NCBI GenBank assembly: GCA_963728765.1
Contig: CAVSKX010000001.1
Coordinates: 1 to 64,000 of the forward strand
From: AC-32 sp963728765
GTDB lineage: Bacteria; Actinomycetota; Thermoleophilia; Gaiellales; Gaiellaceae
Direction of reading: 5' to 3'
DNA length: 64,000 nt
How positions within the stretch are numbered: the stretch's first letter is position 1; each line of letters opens with the position of its first letter. Below are positions 15,330-25,835 of this stretch, piece by piece. The position numbers were made by a program, and so were the translations under genes. Under the pieces are notes generated by a model. That model was not told the DNA's origin. It worked only from the letters and a program-made list of their open reading frames with translations, and searched no databases.

Positions 15330-16016
15330 TTACGCCTCGCGCAGCACGTAGCCGACGCCGCGAACCGTGTGGATGAGGCGAGGCTGGCCGCCCGCTTCGA
15401 GCTTTTGCCGCAGATGGCCGATGCGGACGTTGAGCGAGTTGGAGCTCGAGCCGAAGTCGAAGCCCCAGACGCTCGTGAAGATGAGCCCGCGCGACAGCAC
15501 CTCGCGCGGGTGCTTCAGGAACAGCTCGAGCAACGTGAACTCGGTCAGGGTCAGCTCGATCCGCTGTCCGCTGCGGAAAACCTCGTGGGTCGTGGGGTCG
15601 AGGACGAGATCGGCGAAGCGCATGACCTCCGAGCCGACGCCGCGCTTTCTGCGCAGGAGCCCGCGGATCCGCGTGACCAGCTCGACGAGCACGAACGGCT
15701 TCGCGAGGTAGTCGTCAGCGCCCGCTGCGAGGCCGCCGGTTCGCGCGACGACGGCATCGCCGGCGCCGAGCATGAGCAACGGCACCCCAGGGCGCGCCGC
15801 GCGCAGCCCGCGGCAGAGCGCCACTCCTTTGGTGTCCGGCTCGGCCACGTCGACGATCGCGGCATCCGGCTCCGTGCGCTGGACGAGCTCGAGCGCTTCG
15901 ACGTCGTCCGTGGCGAGGATGACGTCGAAGCCCTCCAGCACAAGCGCCTCTTCGAGCGCGCGGCCCGCATTCGGCTCGCAGTTGACGACGAGCAGGCGCC
16001 CGGCCAATGGCGTCAC
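15330..16016 (-). CDS. OmpR-family response regulator with degenerate receiver
   Basis: A 228-residue protein. The receiver (residues 6-120) keeps the phosphoacceptor D56 (AAIVDVAEPD) and the Lys in DYLAKPF. The acidic pair after the first strand is N12-C13-E14 instead of the usual D-D/E, and the conserved Thr/Ser is a Gly (LLMLGAGD). The C-terminal winged helix (LTLTEFTLLELFLKHP, then NSLNVRIGHLRQKLEAGG and HTVRGVGYVLRE) is normal. GTG at 16016 follows GGAAAGG. No histidine kinase is adjacent, so it is an orphan and may act with weak or no phosphorylation. Confidence 0.88.
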   Translation of the reverse strand: MTPLAGRLLVVNCEPNAGRALEEALVLEGFDVILATDDVEALELVQRTEPDAAIVDVAEPDTKGVALCRGLRAARPGVPLLMLGAGDAVVARTGGLAAGADDYLAKPFVLVELVTRIRGLLRRKRGVGSEVMRFADLVLDPTTHEVFRSGQRIELTLTEFTLLELFLKHPREVLSRGLIFTSVWGFDFGSSSNSLNVRIGHLRQKLEAGGQPRLIHTVRGVGYVLREA

Positions 16017-16147
16017 CCCCCTTTCCCGGACGGTCGGATCGCATGTGCAGACGCCTACCCGCCTGGGCAACGAGTGCGGCCCCTCGCACAACACTCGGGT
16101 GTCCGCGCAGTACTAGCAGGTGTGCGAGACGGGCACACCGGCAACCA

Positions 16148-16165
16148 CTGACCCAGGTGGGTCAG
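16148..16165. promoter_or_regulatory. Perfect 18-bp palindrome between regulator and ftsH
   Basis: CTGACCCAGGTGGGTCAG has two 8-bp arms around GG. It lies in the divergent intergenic region, 132 bp from the regulator start and 84 bp from the ftsH start. This fits a dimeric regulator operator. Which protein binds is unknown; the winged-helix protein encoded beside it is one option. Confidence 0.5.
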
Positions 16166-16235
16166 CCTCACATCGCCGCAGACCCGCGGTAGCGCGGCTG
16201 TTCTCGAGGCAGCCGCCCGCGAAGGTGCCTGCGTG

Positions 16236-16248
16236 TATAAAGACCGCG

Positions 16249-16249
<1 letters not shown>
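16236..16249 (+). promoter_or_regulatory. Possible -10 element for leaderless ftsH mRNA
   Basis: TATAAA at 16236-16241 ends 7 nt before the GTG chosen as the ftsH start, the spacing expected if transcription begins at the start codon. No clear -35 and no Shine-Dalgarno sequence precede the GTG. Confidence 0.35.
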
Positions 16250-18239
<1,990 letters not shown>

Positions 18240-18243
<4 letters not shown>

Positions 18244-19700
18244 GGCGGCCCGAACCAGGTGGTGAGCGCTTCAGCGAGCCCCGCGTCGCCGTGGTCTCCC
18301 ACCCACGCGACATGTCCGTCGGGGCGAACGAGCAGGGCGGTGGGAGCAGGGACCGCGCCGACGACCGGAAGCTCCCAGATGCCATCGTGCTCGGCATTGA
18401 CCAGCCGAACCCGATCCGCCCACGCAGTGATGTCCACGCCGCCGGGCCCGCCGAGGTCGAGCAGCACCGGCCGGGCATCGTGCAGCAGGCTGAACACCCG
18501 CACCGGGCCGTCGGCGGTGGCCAGGTCGAGATCGGGCATGCGGCGGCCGACCAGCGGGTGTCCCTCACCGAGGTCGTAGTGGATGTCCAGGCCGGAGATC
18601 ATCCCGCCGAACCGCTTGCGCGGCTCATCCATGGCCAGCAGCTCGGACAGCGTGTCCCGCAAGGCGTCGAGACGCGCGTCGGAGCGGGTGAGCGCGGTCT
18701 GCGCCATGGTGTTCTGCAACACGCGGGCACCGACCGGATGCCGCTCTGCCTGGTAGGTATCGAGCAGGCCGTCTGGCGATACCCCCGTGACCACCCGGGC
18801 CAGCTTCCAGCCCAGGTTCACCGCATCCTGCACGCCGATGTTGAGGCCCTGGCCACCCACGGGGTAGTGCACGTGCGCGGCGTCGCCTGCGAGGAGCACA
18901 CGTCCCTCCCGGTAGGACGCGGCCTGCCGGGTCAGGTCCGTGAAGCGGGAGATCCAGGTGGGGCTGTGCACCCCGTAGTCCGTTCCCCAGACAGCGACGA
19001 GCGCCTCGCTGAGATCACGCAGGGTCGGCTCGCCGGTCTGCCCTGCATACCGCTGGCTCACGACCAACCGTGCCCGCCCGTCGTCCAGCCGGCCGATGGC
19101 CTGAGTGCCGTTGTCGTCATGGCGGATGCCCCACTCCGGCTCCTCGCTCACCTCGACCTCGGCGAGCAGCGAGCTGACCGACGGATCCCAGCCGGCGAAG
19201 TCGATGCCGGCGGCCTTCCGGACCAGGCTGCGGCCGCCGTCGCACCCGACGAGGTATGCCGCCCGGAGCGACTCGCCGTCGGCGAGCTCGACGTCGACGC
19301 CGGTGTCGTCCTGCGCGAGACCCGTCACCTCGCGTTCGCGAGCGATCGGCACGCCCAGCTCACCGATCCAGCCGGCCAGGATGCGCTCGAAGTGGTTCTG
19401 CCACAGCGCGAGGCCGTAGTTGTGCCGGGTGGGGAAGTCGCTGATGTCCAGGGGAATCTCGGCGAAGCTCTGGACCTGCATCGCCTGCCCCTCCGCGAGG
19501 AACCGATCGGCGATGCCCCGCTGATCGAGCACCTCGATGGTGCGTGAATGCAGACCGCCCGCGCGCGAGCCGCCGAGGTCCCGGTTGGGGCTCCGCTCGA
19601 CGATGGCTACGTCGACCCCGGCCAGGGCCAACTCGCCCGCCAGCATCACCCCTGTCGGCCCGCCTCCGGCGATCACCACCGCATGCTCGGTCACAGCCAT
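18240..19700 (-). CDS. FAD-dependent aromatic monooxygenase, rifampicin-monooxygenase-like
   Basis: A 486-residue class A flavoprotein hydroxylase. The N-terminal Rossmann motif is VVIAGGGPTGVMLAGELAL, the mid-motif is YLVGCDGGRSLVRKAAGI (DG motif), and the FAD-binding GD motif is GRVLLAGDAAHVHYPVGGQG. The C-terminal thioredoxin-like extension ends ALLVRPDGHVAWVGDH. Layout and the SRAGGLHSRTIEVLDQRG and GVHSPTWISRF segments are close to Rox-type enzymes, which hydroxylate rifampicin, and to polyketide hydroxylases. Substrate is unknown. It is convergent with ftsH and separate from the downstream dehydratase operon by 22 bp. Confidence 0.85.
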
Positions 19701-19722
19701 GCTCCCCCGATCCGTCGACAGC

Positions 19723-20667
19723 TCAGGGCGTCGTGCCCGCGAGGATCATCGTCAGCTTCGAGGTGTCGATGTTCCCACCCGACACGACGCAGACGATCGT
19801 CTCGTCCCACCCGTTTGCCAGGGCGGCCGCGAGCGCGAGGGCGCCGGCGCCCTCCGCGACGACGCGGGCTCGCTCGGCCAGCAGGCGCACCGCCGCAGCC
19901 GTTGCGTCCAGCGAGACGCTGAACGCGCCGTCGAGGGCCTCGCGCGCGCGTGACCACATGGCCGGCAGGACGGCGGGCGCGCCTGAGCCGTCCACGAACG
20001 AGACCTGATACTCGACCGGCCGTGCCTCGCCGGTCTCGAAGGCGGCGGTAAGGGGCGCTCCCGTCTCGGGCTCGACCGCAAAGACGCGCGTGGACGGCCG
20101 CACGGCCTTGACGGCGCTGGCGATCCCGACGCTGAGGCCGCCGCCGCCGAAGGGCACGAGCACGCGATCCGGCTCGGGAAGGTCGTCGAGGATCTCCAGG
20201 CCGATCGTGCCGTTCCCCGCCATCACCCGCTCGTCCTGGACCGGGTGGATGAACGCGCCCTCGACCTCGGGGAAGCTCGACTCCGAGATCGCCTGCCACC
20301 AGCGCTCGTACGGCACCTTCAAGGTGCGGCCGCCGAGCCGCTCGATCGCCGCGAGCTTCGTCTCGGGCGCGTGGTCGGGCACGACGACCGTGCACGGCAG
20401 GCCCAGCTCGCGCGCCGCCCACGCGACGCCCTGGCCCATGTTCCCCGCGCTGGCCGTGACGACGCCCGCGCGCAGGTCGTCCGGGTCCGTTTGCAGGACG
20501 GCGTTGAGCGCCCCGCGGAGCTTGAACGAGCCGATCGGCTGGAGGTTCTCGAGCTTCAGGTAGATGGCCGCCGGTTGATCGGGGAGGTCGAGCTGCACGA
20601 GCGGCGTTCGCAACACCCGGCCGGCCAGACGCTCGCGCGCGGCGCGGATCTCCTCGATCGCGATCAA
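19723..20667 (-). CDS. Threonine/serine dehydratase-family PLP enzyme (EutB-like)
   Basis: A 314-residue fold-type II PLP enzyme. The Schiff-base Lys is in GSFKLRGALNAV, the cofactor phosphate loop is PFGGGGLSVG, and SAGNMGQGVAWAA holds the substrate Asn region. It lacks a regulatory ACT domain, like catabolic or ectoine-type dehydratases. Its start overlaps the stop of the ornithine-cyclodeaminase-family gene by 4 nt. A dehydratase paired with an ornithine-cyclodeaminase-like protein is the pattern of EutB/EutC in hydroxyectoine breakdown, but no other ectoine gene is present. A general amino acid deaminase or racemase role remains open. Confidence 0.85.
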   Translation of the reverse strand: MIAIEEIRAARERLAGRVLRTPLVQLDLPDQPAAIYLKLENLQPIGSFKLRGALNAVLQTDPDDLRAGVVTASAGNMGQGVAWAARELGLPCTVVVPDHAPETKLAAIERLGGRTLKVPYERWWQAISESSFPEVEGAFIHPVQDERVMAGNGTIGLEILDDLPEPDRVLVPFGGGGLSVGIASAVKAVRPSTRVFAVEPETGAPLTAAFETGEARPVEYQVSFVDGSGAPAVLPAMWSRAREALDGAFSVSLDATAAAVRLLAERARVVAEGAGALALAAALANGWDETIVCVVSGGNIDTSKLTMILAGTTP

Positions 20668-21647
20668 AACGGCACGGTCACGCCGGCGCCGGCCGCTTGT
20701 GCGCGTGTGTAGACGTGCTCCGCCGCCGCGAGATCCTCGGCCGCCAGGCCCAGCGACTTGAAGACCGTCAGCTCGTCGTCGGCCAGCCTGCCCTGGTCCG
20801 AGCCGGTGAGAACCTCACCGAGCTCCGCACGGATGTGATCCGGGCCGATGCCCGCCTCGCGCACGGCGAAGAGGTAGTCGCCGCCCTCGTTGACCATCGA
20901 CTCCCGGGCGTCCGCGAACAGGGCGGACGCCGCGACCGTGTCGGCGTCGAGCTCCCGCGCCGTGGGGATCGAGGAGCCGACGGCGTTCACGTGCGCACCG
21001 GGCGCCAGCCAGTCGCGCCTCACGATCGGCTCGGGCGACGACGTGGCGGTCACGACGACGTCGGCCCCGCGGACGGCCTCCTCCGCGCTCTCGACCGCCT
21101 CGACCGGAAACGGCACCTGCGCCTCGGCCGCGAACGCTGCGGCGTGGTCGGCAGTCCGGCTCCAGACGCGGGCGCGCTCGAACGGCCGGGCCGCCGCCAT
21201 CGCGTCGAGATGCGACCGTGCCTGCACGCCCGAGCCGAGGATCGCCAGCTCCCGCGCGTCCTCGCGGGCCAGCGTCCTCGTCGCGACGCCCGAGACCGCG
21301 GCGGTGCGCGTCGCCGTGATCGCCGACGCGTCGACGAGCGCGCGCAGGGCGCCGGTCTCGCCGTCGAAGAGCAGCACGCCGCCCTGGTGCAGGTCGATCC
21401 CTCGCGCCGCATTGCTCGGGAAGATGCAGACCGCCTTCAGACCGTACGACGCGGTCGGTTCGGAGCGGTGAGCCGGCATCAGCCCCATCAGGCTCGGCTC
21501 GTCTGGCGGCCTGACGACGAACCGCAGCGGCTGCCAGACGTTGCCGCGCGCCAGGTCGGCGAGCACGGACGCCATCACCTCGATGCACTCCTCCATCTGC
21601 AGCAGGCGCTTGACGTCGTCGTGGCCGACGACGAGGAGCTCGCTCAC
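20664..21647 (-). CDS. Ornithine cyclodeaminase / mu-crystallin family protein (EutC-like)
   Basis: A 327-residue NAD(P)-binding protein. The N-terminal substrate domain ends with YGLKAVCIFPSNAARGIDLH. The Rossmann core has LAILGSGVQARSHLDAM and VVVTATSSPEPIVRRDWL, followed by GAHVNAVGSSIPTARELD. Family members convert ornithine to proline, reduce imines, or form or break N-substituted amino acids. It is the middle gene of three with 4-nt overlaps on both sides, so expression is coupled to the aldo/keto reductase and the dehydratase. Confidence 0.88.
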   Translation of the reverse strand: MSELLVVGHDDVKRLLQMEECIEVMASVLADLARGNVWQPLRFVVRPPDEPSLMGLMPAHRSEPTASYGLKAVCIFPSNAARGIDLHQGGVLLFDGETGALRALVDASAITATRTAAVSGVATRTLAREDARELAILGSGVQARSHLDAMAAARPFERARVWSRTADHAAAFAAEAQVPFPVEAVESAEEAVRGADVVVTATSSPEPIVRRDWLAPGAHVNAVGSSIPTARELDADTVAASALFADARESMVNEGGDYLFAVREAGIGPDHIRAELGEVLTGSDQGRLADDELTVFKSLGLAAEDLAAAEHVYTRAQAAGAGVTVPF

Positions 21648-22609
21648 GCGAACAACCCCGCGAGTTCGGCGCGCTCCTGCTGGGTCAGCTCGAGCTCGGG
21701 CGCCGCGAGCGCCGCGGCAAGCTGCTCGTGGTTGCGAGGGCCGACGACGACACCGCTGACCAGCGGGTTGCCGAGCACCCAGGCGACGGCGAGCGTCGCC
21801 GGCTCAACGCCTCGTGCAGCCGCCTTGGCGGCGAACGCCTCCAGGCCGTCGAAGGTGGCGTCGCTGACGAGGTCGTCGTAGGGGTCGGGACGCAGCGTCA
21901 TCCGCGAGCCCGAAGGGTACGCCTCGCCACGCCGGTACTTCCCGGTGAGCCAGCCACCGGCCAGCGGGCTGAACGGCGTGAAGCCGAGGCCCTCCCGCTC
22001 GCAGATCGGGAGGACGTCCTCCTCGACGCCGCGGCGGAGCAGGCTGTACTCGTTCTGCACCCAGCCGAAGCGCGTGAGCCCGAGGCGGTCGCTCGTCTCG
22101 AGCGCCTGCTCGAGGCCCGCGCCGTCGAGGTTGCTCGCGCCGATCGCTCCTGCCTTGCCGGCACCAACGACCTCGTCGAGGGCGCCCAGGGTCTCCGCGA
22201 TCGGCGTCTCTTCGTCCGGCTCGTGCGTCAGGTACATGTCGACCCGCTCCGCCTGCAGCCTCGCGAGGCTGCCGTCGAGCTCGCGCAGGATGCGGTCGCG
22301 GGAGAGCCCGCGGTCGGACGGGTCGCCGGTCACCGACCAGAAGACCTTGGTGCTCAGCGTGACCGGCGCTCCTCGCTCGCTCCGCCACTCGCCTACCCAG
22401 CGCTCGCTCCGGCCGCCGCCGTACGACGCAGCCGTGTCGAAGACGGTGACCTCCGCGGCCCACGCGGCGTCCATCAGGGCGAACGCCTCGTCGCGGCTCT
22501 CGCCCTGGCCGAAGAGCTCCGGCGCGGAACCGATCCCGCCGAAGTTGCCGCAGCCGAGGACGATCCTCGACACCTCGACACCCGTGCGTCCGAGCGGCCG
22601 CCGCTCCAC
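21644..22609 (-). CDS. Aldo/keto reductase
   Basis: A 321-residue TIM-barrel NADPH oxidoreductase. The N-terminus RPLGRTGVEVSRIVLGCGNF is typical. The catalytic Asp/Tyr pair is in FDTAASYGGGRSERWVGEW, Lys in LSTKVF, and His in YLTHEPDEETP. A phosphate-binding end GVVVGPRNHEQL follows. It is first gene of the three-gene operon and is divergent from tryptophan dioxygenase, with 37 bp between starts, so the two promoters must overlap. Substrate is unknown. Confidence 0.9.
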   Translation of the reverse strand: MERRPLGRTGVEVSRIVLGCGNFGGIGSAPELFGQGESRDEAFALMDAAWAAEVTVFDTAASYGGGRSERWVGEWRSERGAPVTLSTKVFWSVTGDPSDRGLSRDRILRELDGSLARLQAERVDMYLTHEPDEETPIAETLGALDEVVGAGKAGAIGASNLDGAGLEQALETSDRLGLTRFGWVQNEYSLLRRGVEEDVLPICEREGLGFTPFSPLAGGWLTGKYRRGEAYPSGSRMTLRPDPYDDLVSDATFDGLEAFAAKAAARGVEPATLAVAWVLGNPLVSGVVVGPRNHEQLAAALAAPELELTQQERAELAGLFA

Positions 22610-22646
22610 CGGCAGAGCGTACTCGCGACCGCACTATGCTCACGAC

Positions 22647-23360
22647 ATGAAGCCTGACGACGAGGACTTCAGCCAGCCGATCCTCGCCGGCGAGGGGGCA
22701 AGCGACTACGAGCGCTACCTGCGCACCGACGAGCTGCTCGCCCTGCAGAAGAGCTCCGAGGAGCGGGTGCACCGGGACGAGCTGCTCTTCCAGACCGTCC
22801 ACCAGGCCTCCGAGCTGTGGCTGCAGCTGGCCTGGTCAGAGGCCGAGCAGGCAACCCGCCTGCTCGAGCAAGGCGAGCTGCAGGCGGCCGAGCGCCTCTT
22901 GCGCCGCGCGCTGCTCTGCCTCGACTACGTGATCTCGCAGCTGGAGATGCTGGAGCAGCTCTCGCCCTGGGAGTACCAGGCGATCCGCAAGGTGCTCGGG
23001 CACGGCTCCGGCTTCGACTCGCCCGGCTTCCGCCAGATCCGCCGCGTCACCCCGCCGCTCGGGCAGGCCTTCCAGGCGCGCCTGCGCGAGCAAGGCCTGT
23101 CGGTGGTCGAGCTCTACCGCCAGGGCCGGGAGCAGGAAGAGCTCTACCAGCTGGCCGAGCTGCTGATCGGCTGGGACGAGCGGATCACCCTCTGGCGGAT
23201 GCGCCACTACCTGGTGGTGGCGCGGGTGATCGGCGACTCGGTGGTCGGCACCCAGGGGACGCCGGTCGAGCTCCTGGGCGGGCTGATCAAGCAGCGCTTC
23301 TACCCCGAGCTCTGGCAGGCCCGCAACCGCTTGACCGCGCTGGCGAACGAGGAGGGCTGA
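22647..23360 (+). CDS. kynA: Tryptophan 2,3-dioxygenase
   Basis: A 237-residue heme enzyme opening the indole ring of L-tryptophan to N-formylkynurenine. Signature segments are YERYLRTDELLALQKSSEER, FQTVHQASELWLQLAW (substrate His), GHGSGFDSPGFRQIRR, and the heme-ligand region WRMRHYLVVARVIGDSVVGT. It is shorter than many homologues (about 280), mainly at the termini. ATG at 22647 starts just upstream of the conserved domain. A Liv-type transporter and class V PLP enzyme lie downstream on the same strand, which would suit uptake and breakdown of an aromatic amino acid, but no kynurenine formamidase is seen. Confidence 0.93.
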   Translation: MKPDDEDFSQPILAGEGASDYERYLRTDELLALQKSSEERVHRDELLFQTVHQASELWLQLAWSEAEQATRLLEQGELQAAERLLRRALLCLDYVISQLEMLEQLSPWEYQAIRKVLGHGSGFDSPGFRQIRRVTPPLGQAFQARLREQGLSVVELYRQGREQEELYQLAELLIGWDERITLWRMRHYLVVARVIGDSVVGTQGTPVELLGGLIKQRFYPELWQARNRLTALANEEG

Positions 23361-23512
23361 TCGCTCCGCGACTCGCGCTAGTGAAAAGGCGCGATTCCGT
23401 GGGAGAATCACCCCGCCGGCGACCCCGCGTCGCGCGCGTACGACGCAAACGAATGACCGGCATCAACGTCTCATCCCGTAACAACACGAGGGAACCGAGG
23501 AGGAGGGCAAGA

Positions 23513-24721
23513 ATGAGGAAGTTGGTAGTTGCCGCGCTCCCGCGGCCGGGGTTGCCGCGCTGGCTACGGCAGCCTTCGGATCCACCAGCTCGCCGAACCG
23601 CGTGAACGCTGCGGCCTCGGCGGCAACCGCGACGGTCAAGTGCGGCAAGACGCGCACGATCGGCCTCGCGGCTCCGATCACCGGCCCAGCGGCCGTCGAT
23701 CGGGAACCAGCAGGTGCGCTGGGCGAAGTACTACGTCAAGCGCTGGAACGCTCAGAAAGCGAACAGGAACAAGAAGATCAAGATGATCTCAGGGCGACAC
23801 GCAGCTCGGCGTCGACACCGCGTTCGCGGTCAGGGTCGCCAAGTCGTTCGCCTCGAACTCGAAGGTGCTCGGCGTCGTCGGGCCCGCCGGCAGCCAGGAG
23901 GTCGTCGCATCGACGTCGGCGTACAAGGGCGCAGGTCTCGCCTTCGTCTCGGGCTCCGCGACCCGCACGACGCTCACGGACGGCCACACGGATGGCAACC
24001 GGCGCAGCTACTTCTTCCGCGCGGTGCCGAACGACGCCGCGCAGGCCCGACGGTGGTCGCCAACTGGATGACCAAGAAGCTGAAGTCGAAGCGGGTCTAC
24101 ATCATCGACGACCAGGAGACCTACTCGCAGGGTCTGGCCGACGGCGTGCAGAAGCATGCTCACGCGCCAAGCGGCGTAAGGGTCACTCGCAACTCGATCA
24201 GCCAGAACGACACGGACTTCTCGTCCGAAGATCGCCAAGATCCCGGGCAACACCCAGATCATCTACATCCCGTGGCAGCTCGCCCCGCAGGCTCAGACCT
24301 TCGGTCAGCAGCTCAGGGCCGCAGGCAAGGGCAGGATCAAGTTGTTCGGCTCGGACGGCCTGTTCGCGCCCGGCGTGTCTGGAAGATCGCAGGCTCGTAC
24401 GACTCGTTCTTCCCGGTACAACCCCACCGACAAGGTCGGTGAAGGCGTACATGCGAAGCGCCCACAAGGGCGACGGCGAGTACTTCGGTCTGCCGTCGTA
24501 CGTGGCGGCCCAGGTGGTCGTCGGCGCGATCACGAAGGCGTGCGAGGACGGCAAGGCAACTCGCGCCGAGGTGCGCAAGCTAGATCGCGAAGACGAAGCT
24601 GAAGGGCTCGATCCTCGGGCTGCCCGGTCTCGGTTCGAGCGTGGCGGCGAGCTGCAGCGCTCCGGCGGCGTTCGGGGTCTTCCAGATCCAGAGCAACGGC
24701 TCGTTCAAGCGGATCGGCTGA
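23513..24721 (+). pseudogene. Liv-type ABC substrate-binding protein gene, multiple frameshifts
   Basis: A recognisable periplasmic binding protein of the LivK family spread over three frames. Pieces include MRKLVVAAL, KCGKTRTIGLAAPITGPAA, VRWAKYYVKRWNAQKANRNK, VLGVVGPAGSQEVVASTSAY, MTKKLKSKRVYIIDDQETYS, PGNTQIIYIPWQLAPQAQTF, GDGEYFGLPSYVAAQVVVGA and FGVFQIQSNGSFKRIG before the stop. At least eight single-base insertions or deletions are needed to join them, and no in-frame stop from substitution was noticed. A GGAGGAGGG Shine-Dalgarno precedes the ATG. It is either a recent pseudogene or a badly sequenced stretch. Confidence 0.8.
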
Positions 24722-24744
24722 GCAAGCGCCAAGGTTCGAAGCAC

Positions 24745-24776
24745 GACGTGTGGCCCACCTCGGTGGGCCACACGTC
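24745..24776 (+). terminator. Perfect 15-bp hairpin between livK-like and livH-like genes
   Basis: GACGTGTGGCCCACC (24745-24759), loop TC, then its exact complement (24762-24776), 24 bp after the binding-protein stop. There is no T-tract. Such hairpins between the binding protein and permease genes usually cause partial termination or protect the upstream mRNA, giving excess binding protein. Confidence 0.75.
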
Positions 24777-24799
24777 ACTCTGAGAGAGTTAGGGACGGC

Positions 24800-25829
24800 G
24801 TGAATTCGGCTCTGAGACAGCAGCTCGCCAACCTCACCGGGCTGGCGGTGGCGCTGGTCGCCTTCATGCTCTACGCGGTCTACCTGTCGCCGACGCCAGG
24901 GCTGGACGTTCTTCTTCCAGCTGAGCGTCAACGGGATCATCCTCGGGAGCCTCTATGCGCTGATCGCGCTGGGCTACACGATGGTCTACGGGATCCTGAA
25001 GCTCCTGAACTTCGCCCACGGCGACGTCTACATGATCGGCGCGTTCATCGGCTTCGGCGTGCTCACGTTGCTCGGCGGCCCGCTGAACCCGGCGATCCCG
25101 GTGGCGCTGCTCGTCATCTGCATGTTCGTCGTCGCGATGCTCGGCTCCGGCCTGCTCGGCCTTGCGATCGAACGCTTCGCCTACCGGCCGCTTGCGCGAC
25201 GCGCCGCGGATCGCGCCGCTGATCTCGGCGCTCGGCGTCGCGTTCTTCCTCGAGAACTCGGCGCTGCTGCTGTTCGGCTCGCAAGTTCCGGAACTACGAC
25301 GGCTTCGACCTGATCAGCTACAACGGCATCAACCTCGGCGGCGTCAACGGCGTCTTCATCCAGTACCTCGGCGTGATCGTCATCGTCGGGGCGGTCGTGC
25401 TGATGATCCTGCTGCTCGGGCTCGTCCGCTGGACGCGGCTCGGGAAGGCGATGCGCGCGGTCTCGTTCGACCGCGAAGGGCGCCGCGATGATGGGCATCG
25501 ACCCCGATCGCGTGATCGCGGCGACGTTCTTCATCGGCTCCGCGCTCGCCGGTGCCGCCGGTGTGATGTTCGGCCTGCTCTTCAGCCAGATCAACCACCT
25601 GATGGGGTTCCTGGCGGGGCTGAAGGGGTTCACCGCCGCAGTCGTCGGCGGCATCGGGAGCATCCCCGGGGCGATGCTGGGCGGGCTGCTCGTCGGCCTG
25701 ATCGAGTCCTGGGCGAAGGGCTACCTCAACGGCAACGTCTCCGACCTGGTCGTGTTCGGGATCCTGATCGGGGTCATGCTCGTGCGACCCAGCGGGCTGC
25801 TCGGGACGCCGGCGCTGCAGAAGGTGTAG
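24800..25829 (+). pseudogene. LivH-type ABC permease gene, frameshifted
   Basis: A branched-chain-amino-acid-type permease in several frames. It begins at GTG (24800) with NSALRQQLANLTGLAVALVA. After a shift it reads TMVYGILKLLNFAHGDVYMI and FGVLTLLGGPLNPAIPVALL, after another PLISALGVAFFLENSALLLF, then VVLMILLLGLVRWTRLGKAM, and finally MMGIDPDRVIAATFFIGSAL and LLVGLIESWAKGYLNGNVSD to the stop. The LNFAHGD motif is diagnostic. Four or so single-base shifts break it. The remaining sequence is well conserved, which favours recent or artefactual damage. Confidence 0.82.
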
Positions 25830-25835
25830 TCCGCG

